In this document: positions 1-12,000 of the stretch, piece by piece
How the letters are laid out: the number at the start of each line of letters is the position of its first letter
Numbering within the stretch: the stretch's first letter is position 1
Source of the DNA: Lineus longissimus
Lineage: Eukaryota; Nemertea; Pilidiophora; Heteronemertea; Lineidae
Direction: 5' to 3'
NCBI RefSeq assembly: GCF_910592395.1
Contig: NC_088311.1
Span: 14,078,501 to 14,142,500, forward strand
DNA length: 64,000 bases
Notes under the pieces: model-generated
Seen by the model: the letters and a program-made list of their open reading frames with translations, nothing else
Database searches by the model: none
Told to the model about the DNA's origin: nothing
Made by a program: the position numbers and the translations under genes

Positions 1-204
1 TTCATAAGACCTCTGAAATGTTTTTAGGCCTGGCCAGAGTACAAGTACAGACCGACGACGATGCAGCAACCGGTCGGTAATGGAGCCGAGGTGCAGGTCT
101 AATTCTTCGCCATTTTCGAGTATCCATGGCGGGTCCCGCATGGAGATATTTGCTCTCGAGAATGACTGTCTGAATGTCTGGTTCTACTTTGAATTTTTCA
201 TTGC

Positions 205-598
205 AGACTGTAGCGTCCATATCGCCCACAGAAATTAAGTGTGCCTGCTTCGGATAGGCTATAGTGTGTTCGAACACTGACAGGAATAAGATTAGCTTCC
301 TCTTAATCAAAATAAACGTAGTCTTTTTCAGCTGACAATTCTTCTCGGATTTTGGTAAGGATGCCGTGATACTCGCTCTGAACGTGAGGATCCAATTTGG
401 CCCATTGGGCCAAAGCGTACAAGTATAAGTAATAATCATAAGTAGCACCATTAGCCAATGTTAGTTCACAATTGTAAAGGAACAGATCTCGGGCTGTAGT
501 TTTGCGATCAATCAGAAAGATCTTGGCTGCCTTGCCCCCGGCATGATGAGGGGATATGTCCCGATTTGCAGTAAAACCATCGCTGGTTCTTGAATACG
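205..598 (-). pseudogene. Decayed minus-strand reading frame, unknown protein
   Basis: On the minus strand one frame reads with protein-like composition from about 598 to 205, interrupted by one TAA near 317. Below about 210 the protein-like reading passes to other frames, so at least one more frameshift is present. No start codon is visible and I do not recognise the family. It lies directly downstream of the dUTPase-like frame on the same strand, so both may derive from one inserted element. Composition and strand support an old coding origin; function cannot be assigned. Confidence 0.3.
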
Positions 599-756
599 CA
601 CACTATACTTGTATTAGAATGCTTGGAAGGGGAGAGGAGTCACATAAAAGAAAGTGTATGTCTCAGCTATTCTCCAGCAACGATTCAAACAAGACAATGA
701 ATTGAAAGTACACTTTTCTGTCATCTTTCGCAAGCAAAATTACAGTACATTTAATA

Positions 757-1209
757 TTAAAAACCAGTCGAACCGAATCCCTTCTCAGCCCTATCGGTTG
801 GCTCTAAATCACGTCTCTGTTCCCAGAGAGGACTAGCATAGGGTAAAATCAGGATTTGGGCAATTCTCATTCCCTTCTTCACATAAAACCTTTTGCGAGA
901 CGATCGCATCAAAATTCCGATTGTTCCGCGATAATCCGTGTCAACGACTGCGTGAAGAATTTCCACTCCTTCGAAAAACGCCAGACCGCTCCGACTCATG
1001 ATCTGAGCATAATATCCTCTCGAAAGTTCCAACGATAAACCGATACAAATCCGGACATACCGTCCATTCTTCTCCAGGATTGAATCGTTTGCAGCATAGA
1101 CGTCGAAACCGGCCGATCCCTCTGTCCCGCGACTAGGTAAACGTGCGTCTTCGTTTCGTAGCGTAAATTTCACTACTAGATCAGCGCAACAAGATATGAT
1201 GTCAAGCAC
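757..1209 (-). CDS. dUTPase-like reading frame (dUTP pyrophosphatase)
   Basis: Encodes about 150 residues with the five ordered motifs of trimeric dUTPases, which hydrolyse dUTP to dUMP and pyrophosphate. Visible are motif 1 (GSAGFDVYAA, residues 31-40), motif 2 (SRSGLA, 72-77), motif 3 (VVDTDYRG, 88-95, with the catalytic-type Asp), motif 4 (RIAQILI, 115-121) and a C-terminal glycine-rich motif 5 (GFGSTGF, 144-150). Length and early stop after motif 5 are typical of the family. No ATG lies upstream of motif 1: a TGA sits two codons before the first codon, a GTG. In an animal genome this means a separate first exon, a non-AUG start, or a remnant. Nearby decayed minus-strand frames favour a relic of a DNA virus or retroelement; a host dUTPase exon is the alternative. 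The family call is firm, the origin is not. Confidence 0.8.
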   Translation of the reverse strand: MLDIISCCADLVVKFTLRNEDARLPSRGTEGSAGFDVYAANDSILEKNGRYVRICIGLSLELSRGYYAQIMSRSGLAFFEGVEILHAVVDTDYRGTIGILMRSSRKRFYVKKGMRIAQILILPYASPLWEQRRDLEPTDRAEKGFGSTGF

Positions 1210-1530
1210 TTCTCAAGACAAAATCCTTCGCAGAAAAGACAAAATACTCAACAGAATGCGCTTTGTTTTGTTATGTTTGTACTCTTTCGAAAACTATTGC
1301 CACAGGACAGTTTTTAGACCGAGTTCTCTGTTTACATTTAGTAGGGCAATATTGACTCCAATTCCGCACAGGGTACTCCTTGTTCTGCCCATTTTGCTAT
1401 TTCATGGCCGTGGCAATGAAGCGGAGCACACCAGCAAGCTAGCACACAGTTTTTCAATGTGTAGGCCAGCCGATCCCTGCCCCTAGCAATCATATAAGCG
1501 ATGTATCGTTGGATGATGCGCTCACGTTCA

Positions 1531-1836
1531 CTAGGGCGTTGGTGCGTGCATCCGAAATTGATTGGCCCAATATTGTGCCGCTCGAAGTTTTAAGACGAGC
1601 CGTTTGTCAGCTCGATTCAATTGTTGAAATGCTCGAGATTTACGAACTATTCTTTTCGTTCCGTTCAGAAAATGTCCCAAGTCCGGCCGTCGTAATAACA
1701 ACAAAATATTTCTGCCGATATAGAAATGTCGGTGGCTCACCAATAGCCAACGCTTGAGATTGCCTACATCTAGAACATGCACGATTCGGACACTTCCATA
1801 ACCGCTTGCCATAGACATGATAGGTTCGACAGTCAA
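1531..1836 (-). pseudogene. Unknown protein frame, copy A of a tandem pair
   Basis: The minus-strand frame contains LKRWL, SHRHFYIG and LLRRPDL followed by a basic stretch, ending near WANQF. A related copy lies about 500 bp away (2144-2374) and reads in the same frame with many conservative differences, which argues that the frame was once coding. YIGR followed by a distant ANxF loosely recalls DUF4326-type proteins, but spacing is too long for a confident match. No clear ATG start context is seen. Confidence 0.35.
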
Positions 1837-2143
1837 AGAGCAATGGAATTTTAAAGGTCTAGTTTAGAAAAGAGAATTATCACAACGGAGCTGTCTAAGT
1901 TCTCTGACTGTGTTTAATAGGGTAACATCGACTCTAATTCGGGTGTAGATGACGGTCCTTTCGTGCCCACTTGATTAATATACGGCCATGGCATAAGAAA
2001 CTGGTGCAATTACAAGCGAGGACACAGTTTTCTAACGTACAAGCCAGTCGGTCTCTACCTCTAGAGCCCATGAAGGAGATGAATTTCCTGACGACCCGAT
2101 GTTGTTCTCGATTCGTAGCTGCTCGCGTTCGATACGGGTTGAG

Positions 2144-2374
2144 TCAAAATTTGTTGGCCCGGAGCTTGATGATAAGGCGTTTATCATGTCGATTCGGTCA
2201 TTGAAAGGCCTGTGAACCATAAACTACTCCTTTCGATCCGTACAGAAATGGAGCTAGATCTGCACGACGCAATAAAAACAAGAGATTTCCTCCAATGTAG
2301 ATATGACGGTGGCTTGCCGTTAACCATCGCTTGAGATCCTCTATATCTCGAATGTGAATCATTCGGATGTGCCC
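2144..2374 (-). pseudogene. Unknown protein frame, copy B of a tandem pair
   Basis: Diverged second copy of the frame at 1531-1836. Shared landmarks are LKRWL, SHRHIYIG, the LLRR-ADL segment and KRLIIKLRA. This copy has an in-frame TGA in the middle (after AFQ) and ends at a TGA at 2144-2146, so it is not intact. The nucleotide similarity extends about 100 bp beyond the frame, so the duplication unit is about 500 bp. Confidence 0.35.
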
Positions 2375-2480
2375 CTCGTCAGCCGTAGACGTGTTAAATT
2401 ATGCGGTGCAATAAATGACTCCTAAAGAAATTTACAGTGATTTTGATACCACAACTCGAATCTGCTGCGGATACGAATAA

Positions 2481-3469
2481 CCGACCGTAAACTGGACAGG
2501 GCCAAGGCGCCATCGCAACACATCCAGACGGGTTCATAGCCGGAGGCGAGCAAATGATTCCGTCCAGAATCAGTCGCGAACGGGTTCTCGGCGTGAAGCG
2601 TGTCTTATTCACCGCGGTCAAACGCACCGCACACACACGGAGATATATACGAATAACCGACCGTAAACTCGACAGCGCCAAGGCGCCATCGCAACACGTC
2701 CAGACGGGTTCATAGCCGGAGGCGAGCAAATGATTCCGTCCAGAATCAGTCGCGAACGGGTTCTCGGCGTGAAGCGTGTCTTATTCACCGCGGTCAAACG
2801 CACCGCACACACACGCAGATATATACGAATAACCGACCGTAAACTCGACAGCGCCAAGGCGGCATTGCAACACGTCCAGACGGGTTCATAGCCGGAGGCG
2901 AGCAAATGATTCCGTCCAGAATCAGTCGCGAACGGGTTCTCGGCGTGAAGCATGTCTTATTCACCGCGGTCAAACGCACCGCACACACACGCAGATATAC
3001 CAATAACCGACCGTAAACTCAACAGCGCCAAGGCGCCATCGCAACACATCCAGACGGGTTCATAGCCGGAGGCGAGCAAATGATCCCGTCCAGTGTTTCT
3101 CGGCGTGAAGCGTGTCTTATTCACCGCGGTCAAATAACCGACCGTAAACTCGACAGGGTTAAGGCGCCATCGCAACACATCCAGACGGTTTCATAGCCGG
3201 AGGCGAGCAAATGATCCCGTCGATAATCACACGTGAACGGTTTCTCGGCGTGAAGCGTGTCTTATTCACAGCGGTCAAATGCATTGCACACACATGCAGA
3301 TATACCAATAACCCACCGTAAACTCGACAGCGCCAAGGCGGCATTGCAACACGTCCAGACGGGTTCATAGCCGGAGGCGAGCAAATGATCCCGTCCAGAA
3401 TCAGTCGCGAACAGTTTCTCGCCGTGAAGTGTGTCTTATTCACAGCGGTCAAACGCACCATGCACACAG
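2481..3469. repeat. Satellite-like tandem array, about 175-bp unit
   Basis: Units begin with CCGACCGTAAACT at 2481, 2657, 2833, 3007, 3138 and (one mismatch) 3312, giving periods of 176, 176, 174, 131 and 174 bp; the fourth unit is shortened by about 43 bp and the last is partial. Units are GC-rich compared with the surroundings and highly similar. The period is not a multiple of three, so the overlapping open frames with GYEPVW segments are best read as by-products of the repeat. Confidence 0.9.
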
Positions 3470-4849
3470 ATCGAGCTTAGAGTAGCAGGTTACTTTAGTG
3501 GTTGGAATCTCTGTTCACGTGCAAATCAACAAAGTTTGATAAGAGGTTCAAATATTTCATTATCACAATCAACAATTTCCAGCAGCAGTTCTGTCTCATC
3601 TTGATAGATACTCCGCTTGATGCTATTTATGAGTCAGACGTATTTGTGATCAGTAAAATCAAACAAAAATCCAGCACACAAAACAAAGGTCTTTATTAAT
3701 TCTTTTTGAGACAAAGAATATAGCATTATCTATAAAGGTACATGTGTCTTCTATTTTGCGCTCAAAATGAAAAACTACATTGTGCATGAACAATTGGAGA
3801 AGGAAAGTGAACATCAAGCAAATAAAACAGAAACAGTATGTACATGTATCTTAGGAAGCTTGAAAAATAAGCAAAACGCTTCTGAGACTGGACTAAATCT
3901 TGTCCAATAAATTGTAAAGTGTCTCGATCGAAATTTAGCTCGGTTGGTTTGATCTTGCATCGGGAAGAAGAAGATGATCATAAGGTACAGCGAATATATT
4001 TTACATTTTACTTCACTAATGAACAACAAGAAGATTGTGAAGATCGAACGCTTGTCTTTTGAACATCAGGATGATTATTACTGATACAAGTCTAACTATA
4101 CTAGTATATTCATTTGGCTCGTTTCAACTTTTACATACATACCATAATTATGAGTAGGCCTTGTGCACAATGCAAGGCATACTCCAGTTTTGGTGATATA
4201 CATGTAAATCTGGTTCTGAATAGAAAATAAATATACCTGTAGGGTCGATGGTTGCTCGCGAAGCTAGGGAGTATATTCAATGCGAGTTAAAAATAACTTT
4301 GTGTGACAGAAAGTTGTCTGACGATCGGCACCACCATGTTCCAACTTAGGCCTTTGTTAAGATTTCTTAGCATCCGATCAAGCAGTCTTAACAAGATTTG
4401 TGAAACTTGAGAATGATTACGACTATTAATGTACTGTGAAGAGGCTGTTTAGTCAGTGTTGGTGCGAGAGTTTCACATATAGACCCAATTCTACTAATGT
4501 ACGCTGTTCTTTCACATATAGACCCAATTCTACTAATGTACGCCGTTCTATACAGGTACCCTTCAACCAGCGTCTCCACGGTATATTACGCAAACTAGTT
4601 CTTTCTACATGATATTTTGATCTGTTTATTGAAACTTCTTGACGATCTGCTTCAATTTCAAATTAGTTCGAGTGTTAAAAAAATGCAAAACTTGGTCGTA
4701 TTGTCTGACTGCACGTTTTTCACGTCGAAAGCGAACAAGTTTATCGTACTTTTCTATAACACTTACATTTTTTTTGACAGGCCAGGCAAAATCTCTTGTT
4801 CTCTAGGGATAACTCGACTCCAATTCGAACGCGACCGGAGACAAGTTAT
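3470..4849. other. Gene-free AT-rich stretch with one small tandem duplication
   Basis: No convincing exon is visible. The only clear structure is a 39-bp direct tandem duplication at 4471-4509 and 4510-4548 (starts TTTCACATATAGACCC), with one or two differences. Confidence 0.6.
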
Positions 4850-5552
4850 CTAATTGTCAATTCGTACATGTACTTTTGGTTTTGCCCTTCTGGCGTTTGC
4901 CTCCAGTTGAGAGGTGCTGGGTAAATTGTCCTCACAACTTGAACGAGAGGAGCCTGGGTTTTTTTCGAGTATTTTTTCTTGCGCTCGGCGCAATTCTTCT
5001 TCGGTTTGCGGGAAAATGTATTGAATTTCTGATGGTAAGCCACTCCTAAACAGCTCTTTACCTAAAGATTTGTCGTTTTGTTTGAACTGGCATTTCAGCT
5101 CGGCACAGCCAAAGCACTCACCCTTCCCTTCCCCAGAGAACCATCTCTCTGCCTTGACAATGGGTCTATAAAGGTTTACGGAGTCTTTTCTTAGCTTTAG
5201 GACCTCCTTTTCGAAAGCGGAGTTATCGGGCTTGATGTATTTCAAGTCTTCTTCCCCGCGTTCAACAAACCGTTCTGCCGTATCGCAGAAACTTGTCACT
5301 AACTTGCGAGCATCGGACAAAGATTTGCGGATGTTTTTTCCTACTTCCAGCTCAGCAAGTTGTAACTGCTTTCTGTGCGTCAGGACATCAGGACGTCAGG
5401 CCTGAGAAGGCGTTTCGCGTATTCATTGACGCGTGAAAAGACTTGCCGTTGGTTTTTTTTCTCCACACAGACTTCGAGAAACAGATCAAAACCCCAGGTA
5501 AAGAAATTTTCGAATAGCTTTCGCTGCCTAGGGTTGTTTTTGAAGGGAGTAG
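4850..5552 (-). pseudogene. Decayed gene or exon, charged helical protein; frame broken by 8-bp duplication
   Basis: Minus-strand sequence downstream of an acceptor-like TTAG at 5553-5557 reads as a charged, helix-rich protein from 5550 to about 5397, then changes frame and continues from about 5385 to a stop at 4850. At the switch (5381-5396) there is a tandem 8-bp duplication, CAGGACAT/CAGGACGT on the plus strand; without one copy the frame would be continuous. The second part has a Cys-rich patch (ECFGCAELKC) and a Glu/Arg-rich C-terminus with a polar tail. No ATG opens the frame, so it is probably an internal or terminal exon. No family is recognised. Confidence 0.45.
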
Positions 5553-5599
5553 CTAAGTGTCAAAAAATTTAATCAAAAAATGATGCTAAATTTCACTCC

Positions 5600-5880
5600 G
5601 GTAAAGTGAGCGAACTCACTTCCATCCGGCGCTGCAACCGTCGCCAGAAAAGCCCGAGAGATTGAGGATCATCCTCATCATAGACTGCAGCTATGAGCAT
5701 CGCGCGACATTCAGGGGGTTGACCTCAACATCTGTACACAATTTGTTTTCCTCGGACGCATCCGGATCGATTTGCATTAAACTGTTTTCACCAGAAGACA
5801 CCTGATACATGTATCCGCGTCCTTTATCTTCAACAAGATTCTTCGTCTTTTTCTTCTTCTTTCCCTTTTTCTCTTTGACT
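5600..5880 (-). pseudogene. Candidate exon remnant upstream of the 4850-5552 frame
   Basis: Two overlapping minus-strand frames look coding: a Lys-rich segment (EKKGKKKKKTK) followed by an acidic region, and, shifted by one, a segment with MLIAAVYDEDDP and LFWRRLQRRME that runs to a good donor (GAA|GTGAGT near 5611). The frame change near 5730 and the phase mismatch with the next acceptor suggest decay. It fits an exon of the same broken minus-strand gene. Confidence 0.3.
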
Positions 5881-6207
5881 AGCCGAAACAAAAGAACAAA
5901 CAAATAAAAATCTTGACTTTGATCGTGTGGTCGCACTCGAAATGCTTCTTTCTACATGCATTATCTCCCGATATTTTTTTAATACGGCCCTTGGCTGAAA
6001 AATCGAGATTGAAATTAAAACGGACAGAACGACAAAGGTCTAAAAAAGTATCAATCAGACTTGTGTATCCAAAACCATCAGGACGTGCAAAGATGGATCT
6101 TCACCTTATTTCTGTTGGTCTCCTGTCCAGTGAATTAAAATACAAAATGTATCAACTTTAGGGAAAGGACAAGCGATGGATCTTTCTGTTGTCCATCTGT
6201 CTAGAAA

Positions 6208-7318
6208 TGAAATGGCCAGGGCCATTGTGCTCACCTCATGTGGAGGAAAGATGGATAAAGAGCATGGTCTTGTGTCATGTAGTGTTAGGTTTGATGTAGG
6301 TCCAAGCAATTACAATTTCCCCAAAATGGCCAATTTACATAACATTCGACCTCTGTGACCTTGAAAAGTAGGTCAAATCAAAGAAGACCCGGGTGACACA
6401 TTGAATGGTTGTTAGAATTAGATGTACCTATGATATAAAATTGGTGCCAATCGGGCAAGTCATTACTAGGAATAATGGCATTTTGAAGAATTTAGGATTT
6501 GGCCCCCTCCCTGGAGGCCAAACGGCAAATCAGATCGCACCAAACTTCGGTACCTGAGACCACCTGACCAAGGGGTACATGTGTACTTAATTTGTGATCA
6601 ATAGTCATTGCAGTTAAGAAACGTGCCATAGTTACGGCCTGACGGCCAATTTACGCCATTTGACCTCTGTGACCTTGACAAGAAGGTCAAATTAAAAACC
6701 TGTGTGACATATACTGTATGGTGGTTAGATGTACCCATGATATCAAATTGGTGGCAATCGGGCAAGAAGTTAAGGAATAATCACATTTTTAAGGTTTTTG
6801 GATTTTGCCCCCTGGTGGTCAAGTGGTGAATCATATTGGACCAAACTTCGGTCCCTGAGATTACCTGACTAAGGGGTAAATGTGTACCAAATTTGGGATC
6901 AATAGTCATTGCAGTTTAGAAACGTGCCATCGTTACATCCTAACAGCCAATTTACACTATTTGACCTCTGTGACCTTGAAAAGGAGGGCAAATCAAAAAC
7001 CCGGAGGATATATGATGCACCTTTGCTAGAAGTACCAACCATATTTTTTTCAAAATTTCCCGACTACTATTAAGGGAGATATTGCATATTTTCATTTTTA
7101 ACGTTTGGCCCCCTGGTGGCCAAACCATGAAACGAATCGGACCGAAACTTGGTCTCCAAGGTGTCATTACATAAGGGTACATGTGTACCAAGTTTCAACT
7201 CAATAGCTCCGACAGTTACGAAACGTGCCCTGCTAACGGACGACGACGACGACGACGTCGGACGACGGACGCCATGTTATGGGATAAGCTCACCTCTGCT
7301 AAGAGGTGAGCTAAAAAG
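6208..7318 (+). mobile_element. Helentron-associated-type non-autonomous element, family B, copy 1
   Basis: About 1.1 kb, matched in inverted orientation by 45186-46316. The left end has GGCCAGGGCC followed by GCTCACCT; the right end has a (GAC)n microsatellite and a hairpin AGCTCACCTCTGCTAAGAGG (7288-7307), closed by TGAGCT and an A-run. The 5' GCTCACCT is repeated in inverse at the 3' hairpin, the subterminal pattern of DINE-1/Pearl-like elements. The interior holds three related blocks about 300-320 bp apart, each with a GACCTCTGTGACCTTG core (near 6350, 6662, 6962). No coding capacity. Confidence 0.75.
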
Positions 7319-7319
7319 G

Positions 7320-9092
7320 AGTAACGTAAGTATGGAATCTTGATCTACCGTTAATTTCGTACATCATGTAAGTCTGTACAATCCAAAGTACTGGTACCTG
7401 CTTCTATGATACACATCGACATTGCCACAGCAAAAATTGGCCTTGTATTGTACAGGATGCTGTTTTTTGAATTCCTCAGCTGCAACCAGCCCTGGTCTGT
7501 GTACCGTAGGCCTGGCTTTCTTTCTTCCTGCATTGATTAGAATTGCAACTTTTACTTAGTGGTTGAATTGTTTTGAATCGTGTAATCATGCACACCCTCC
7601 ATTAGTAGTATTAGTAGAAGGAAGTTCCAGTGATGAAGATGAATTACTGTCAGGTACTAATGGCTGATGAATCTGTATCATAGAATAATGAGAACATAAG
7701 AAACTGGTTGTACAGAGCAGTTCATTTCCCACCTTAAATGTGAGAAAAGATTAAGAATGACATCTCTAGAGGTGCACTGTGCTGCCAAACCGCAAATTTC
7801 TGTATACCAACCAGCTTCAGTTCCGCAACTTGACTGAGGATGGCGCGACGATCGCCGTCGGTCAAGAAAACGAGTGTGAAAAGACCCAAATATTTCCCTA
7901 CCAGCAGGCGCTGCCCTCTTTTTTTAAGTTCTAAACTATCATAGCAGACAACATGGCGGCATTTCACCAGTTTTTTCATTTGTGAGTTGATAAAATGCAT
8001 GAATATTCGTTAATTTAGGATGGATTTTGCCCCAATTTTGACTACCGGAAGTAGTACTTAACCCCGACTTTGAAATGATCGTGTTAGTTTGTCTTTGGCA
8101 TTTTCAAAATTCTGAAACGATACGATTTTACTTCGGACATTCACCAATATGTATGCTCTGTGCTGAAATGTATTGACTTGGATCGTACGAAAATAGAACC
8201 AACCTGAAATTTTTTTCATGGTTCTAGGGACATGGCACATGCTTGACGTGACGTTCATGCGTCACTGAATCCCATGGCTGACTGCATGGTGATGACCTTC
8301 TTGAAGGGCGACAATGACGGGCATTTTGGTTTTTAAAAAAAGTAGGCCTAGTTAAATAGAACTAAGTCTAAGCCTATATTATAAAGAATATGTCCAACTT
8401 AACATGTGTTACTGTAAATGGAATTGTTTTAACTGAGATCAATAGAAATAAAAGAAACAATTCTACACGATTGGCAATATGAATAATGACGGACTGGCTC
8501 TCCCGGCCCCCCAGGCCCATGCTGTGACATGAGTCGTGGCTGGTTTTTCCCACACTACATTAGTCATTAACTCATGAGCTGCTTAAGCCTTCACTGCATC
8601 TTGGGAGGTAGGGTAGGCATGGTAACTTATGACATCCCGTCTTGACTAGTTCTATACAAGGGCAGATTAAGCCCCCCCCCCCCCAATTATGTAAAAAATC
8701 TTATTTGAAATTGACCATGAATTGGCCAGCTCCCCCACCCCCTGTTCTCAAAACCCTGAATCCGCCCTTGTTATATAATGCCAAGTGAATGTAGGCTTAA
8801 TCCTAAGGGTGCTTCGTCAGGCTATAGTAAATGGACATGGGGTGGGGGTCGGGGTGGGGTTGATCATACATTTTGTAGTACGACAATGACATGACATAGG
8901 CCGCTTACCAAGCCCACTACAGCACAGGCACGTTCAACAGTACCTGCCCGTACAAATCATGAAATACAACATGCAGAGCTGAACGTGCCACCGTTAGCGG
9001 TTTCTGAGGCCTACACAATGACATACATCATACATGACAGTAACATTTCTTTTAAATTCAGTTTGGACAACTGAAAAAAGCAAGTTGGCACT
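7320..9092. other. Gene-free stretch with a small hAT-like MITE
   Basis: No supported exon; a minus-strand open frame at 7734-8000 lacks splice or family support. At about 8656-8772 a short element has inverted ends CAAGGGCAGATT and AATCCGCCCTTG with C-rich interior, a pattern resembling hAT-type MITEs. The region just upstream of 9093 should contain the promoter or 5' UTR of the next gene, but no clear TATA box is seen. Confidence 0.5.
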
Positions 9093-12000
9093 ATGGCAAT
9101 GTTGGGCACAGCCAACGTGATGAATGAAAATGGACCTTCAAACGACATGGAAGGAGTCCAAAGACCCACTGTCAATTGGGTAATTGTCATCAGTGTTTCT
9201 GCCAGAAATATTTTAAAGGGGGGGGGGACAAACCATAATTTTTCAGAAAATCCTGTTTAAAACTGCAAATTTTGTCTGTTTTTTTACAATGACCTTTTGA
9301 GATGTGTATCGATATCAGAAGTTCCAAGGCCATGTCTGGAGTTCTCACCAATACCATGTTGTTGATCAACTCAACATAGGCACTACTCTGTAACCTTGAT
9401 AAAAGTAATAGTGTATGTTGTTTACAGTTCTTATGTCAATTAAAATATCGTGTTTTTTCTTCGGCATCTGAAAGGAAGTCAAGCCTTCAAAAAGGAAACG
9501 TTTCCCGATTGGACAGTGGGCCAGGGACCAGAAACTTAAAACGGTGAAAGAAGCATCCAACACTCGAGCGGAACAGTTACAAAGCGACATTTACAGAAAG
9601 GAGGAAAGGATATCTGAGTTAAACGCACATGTAAGTCCAAAAATATTATGTGTGGAGCTCTTGATTTGACCAGAGTCTCTCTAATGAAGTCCCTTCCTTT
9701 GATTTCACCATTTACCAACGTCCAAGGTCATTTTACAATGGCTTGAATTGACGAGTCACGGTCAGAAAGAACTCTGCAGTGCCAGTAGTTCTTTAACATA
9801 CATGCTTTCTAACAACTGGGCCCAGACCTGTAAATTGTTGCTTGTTTTTATTCTGTATAGTCAATATGACAATATTTATTGGGACATGATTTGATATCCT
9901 CATTTCAAATTTTTCTGTTCTTCAGATTGAGTGGCTAGAGCGCCTAGAGGTGGATAAAAATGCTAATATAACCCCAAAGATTATGAGGGACAAGCAAGTT
10001 CAAGTTTGTAGCAATTCGGCTAACCAGCTGTTAGTGGTACGTAGAGGGATCCTAGAGGAAGCACAAGTCTTCAGATTTAATATCACAGAGTCAGCCAGGT
10101 GCCGCTGTTTCGACTGTGCCATTCTGACAGCCCATCACATGTAGATCATCACGTCACCAGTCCAATTAGCAATAATATAAATATGTCATTGAAAGTGACC
10201 AGTTTGGACTTTGTTTCACACCTACCTGTTTGAGATGGATGCAAGAGCACATTTAAGCTGATAATTAAGCCCCGGAAAATGCCAGGATTTTCATGCCAGA
10301 TGGAAGTACAATTATAGTTGATGATCTAAATGTATGTCAATTGCTCTTTATCCTTTCAGGATCAAGAAAATGGTCAAATACCTGGCAAACAAAAGACTCC
10401 AACGCATCTTAGCCCTGCTAATCCAGATCAGTGCATGATGAGTAGGAGTACAACTTCCGCTCGTATGAAGGAGACCACCAAGGCAATGAAGCTCATTCAT
10501 GGTAACAATATCAAAAATGTAAAAGATGCCACTTGGCTCTCACTTGTAAAGCTCTGCACACCTAATGAATTGAATGATTATATCCAAAGAAGTAAGTCAT
10601 GTAAAACTGCATTGTTTAAAAAGGGCAAGGTGAAAAAGCGAAAGAAAATTCAGGAAAGAAATGCTAGAAAGAATGTAGTGAGGTGTGTTGAAACACTTTA
10701 TAAGGGTGGGATGATTTCTAGTAGAAAATACAACTCCATTAGATGTTCTAATCTAGGTCATAGTGAGCCAGAATCATTGACATACAAGGAACTGAAACAG
10801 GAATTAGATGCTATCATGGAAGAAACTAGAACTCAACCAGTAGAAGGTTGTGGTGGAGTTTACAGGGATTTTGAGACAACGCTCTTGAAACTAGCAGAAA
10901 TCTATTTGAAAATAGATGGTGTTCTTGTTGAGCAGAGTGGCAGTGGTTTGAATTGGTTTGGAAAAAACAGGGGTAATTTTGCTATTGCCATTGGGGCCGA
11001 TGGTGCTCCGTCGGGGAAGCACAATACTAAAACTTCGCTACTTCTCTCATTTGCAACGCCGTTGACCAGGTGTCCAGTTGTGATCACAACTATCTCATTT
11101 TTGGTGCAGATCTTGCCGAGGATGATCCCATTTTCTTTTCACATCTAGCTAAAATAATTGGAGATATGGGGTCCATTGAACGAAAAGAATATGAGGTTCT
11201 TGAAACCAAAGTCACATTTAGTCTTGAACTCATACCAGGTGACTGCAAATGGATTGCATCTGCATGTGGTGAACTATCAAATGCAGCAACCTACCCCTCC
11301 TCCTTTGGTAATGTAACACAAAGTTCTCTTTCTACATTAAATGGCAGTATTGGGGAAAGTGAAGATGATACTTGGCACCCATGGGGGTATCTGGAAAGAC
11401 TAGAAACGGTTAAAAAAGTGGCAGCATTGAAAAAAACTGTCTTTCAGCGCCCTAAGATTACTAAGTTCATTGCACAGCAGCAGTCACGGCAGGAATTTGC
11501 CCCGGTACTCAGGAAATATACTGATAAATGCTATATTGACCCACTTCATGTGAAGAATAATGCTTGCCAACAAATGAATAATTTGTTGATGATGGAAGTG
11601 ATCAATTTGACCAAGGAGGCTGTGCTGAAGAAAAACTTGGATTGTCCAGAGTTTGTTGATTCACCGATCGGACGGTATCTATCTGCTTTGAAAAATGAGA
11701 TAAAAGCTGGTAAACTTCATCACAGAATCTGCAAGTGGTACAAAGAGGTCCAAACTCAACTTTCTCGGAAAGGTGTAGCTTCTAAATGTACTGTGAGATT
11801 TACAGGTGAAGATTCACTTAAGTTCTGTAATGGGTTCCATAACTTGACCAGCATCATCTTTTCTGCAAGAATGGACGGGGAGGAGATTGGAAACAAATGC
11901 CTCCGCCCTTTGGTGCTGCACTTCTGCTGCACTGTGTTAAGGGAAGCTGTTGCATTGTTTTCAAAGACAAAGTTCTCTGAGTGCGACTTAGTCCGACTCA

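Noticed and set aside
480-600. Zinc-knuckle-like WFYCKSGHIPSSC in a second minus-strand frame
   Set aside because: The first Cys is missing, the frame is short, and the competing frame is longer and more protein-like.
2394-3467. Several overlapping minus-strand open frames with GYEPVW and TAVNKT segments
   Set aside because: They follow the 175-bp satellite and change frame with each unit; no start, splice or family support.
11040-11070. Programmed ribosomal frameshift in the transposase-like gene
   Set aside because: No X-XXY-YYZ slippery heptamer is visible; mutation or sequence error is simpler.
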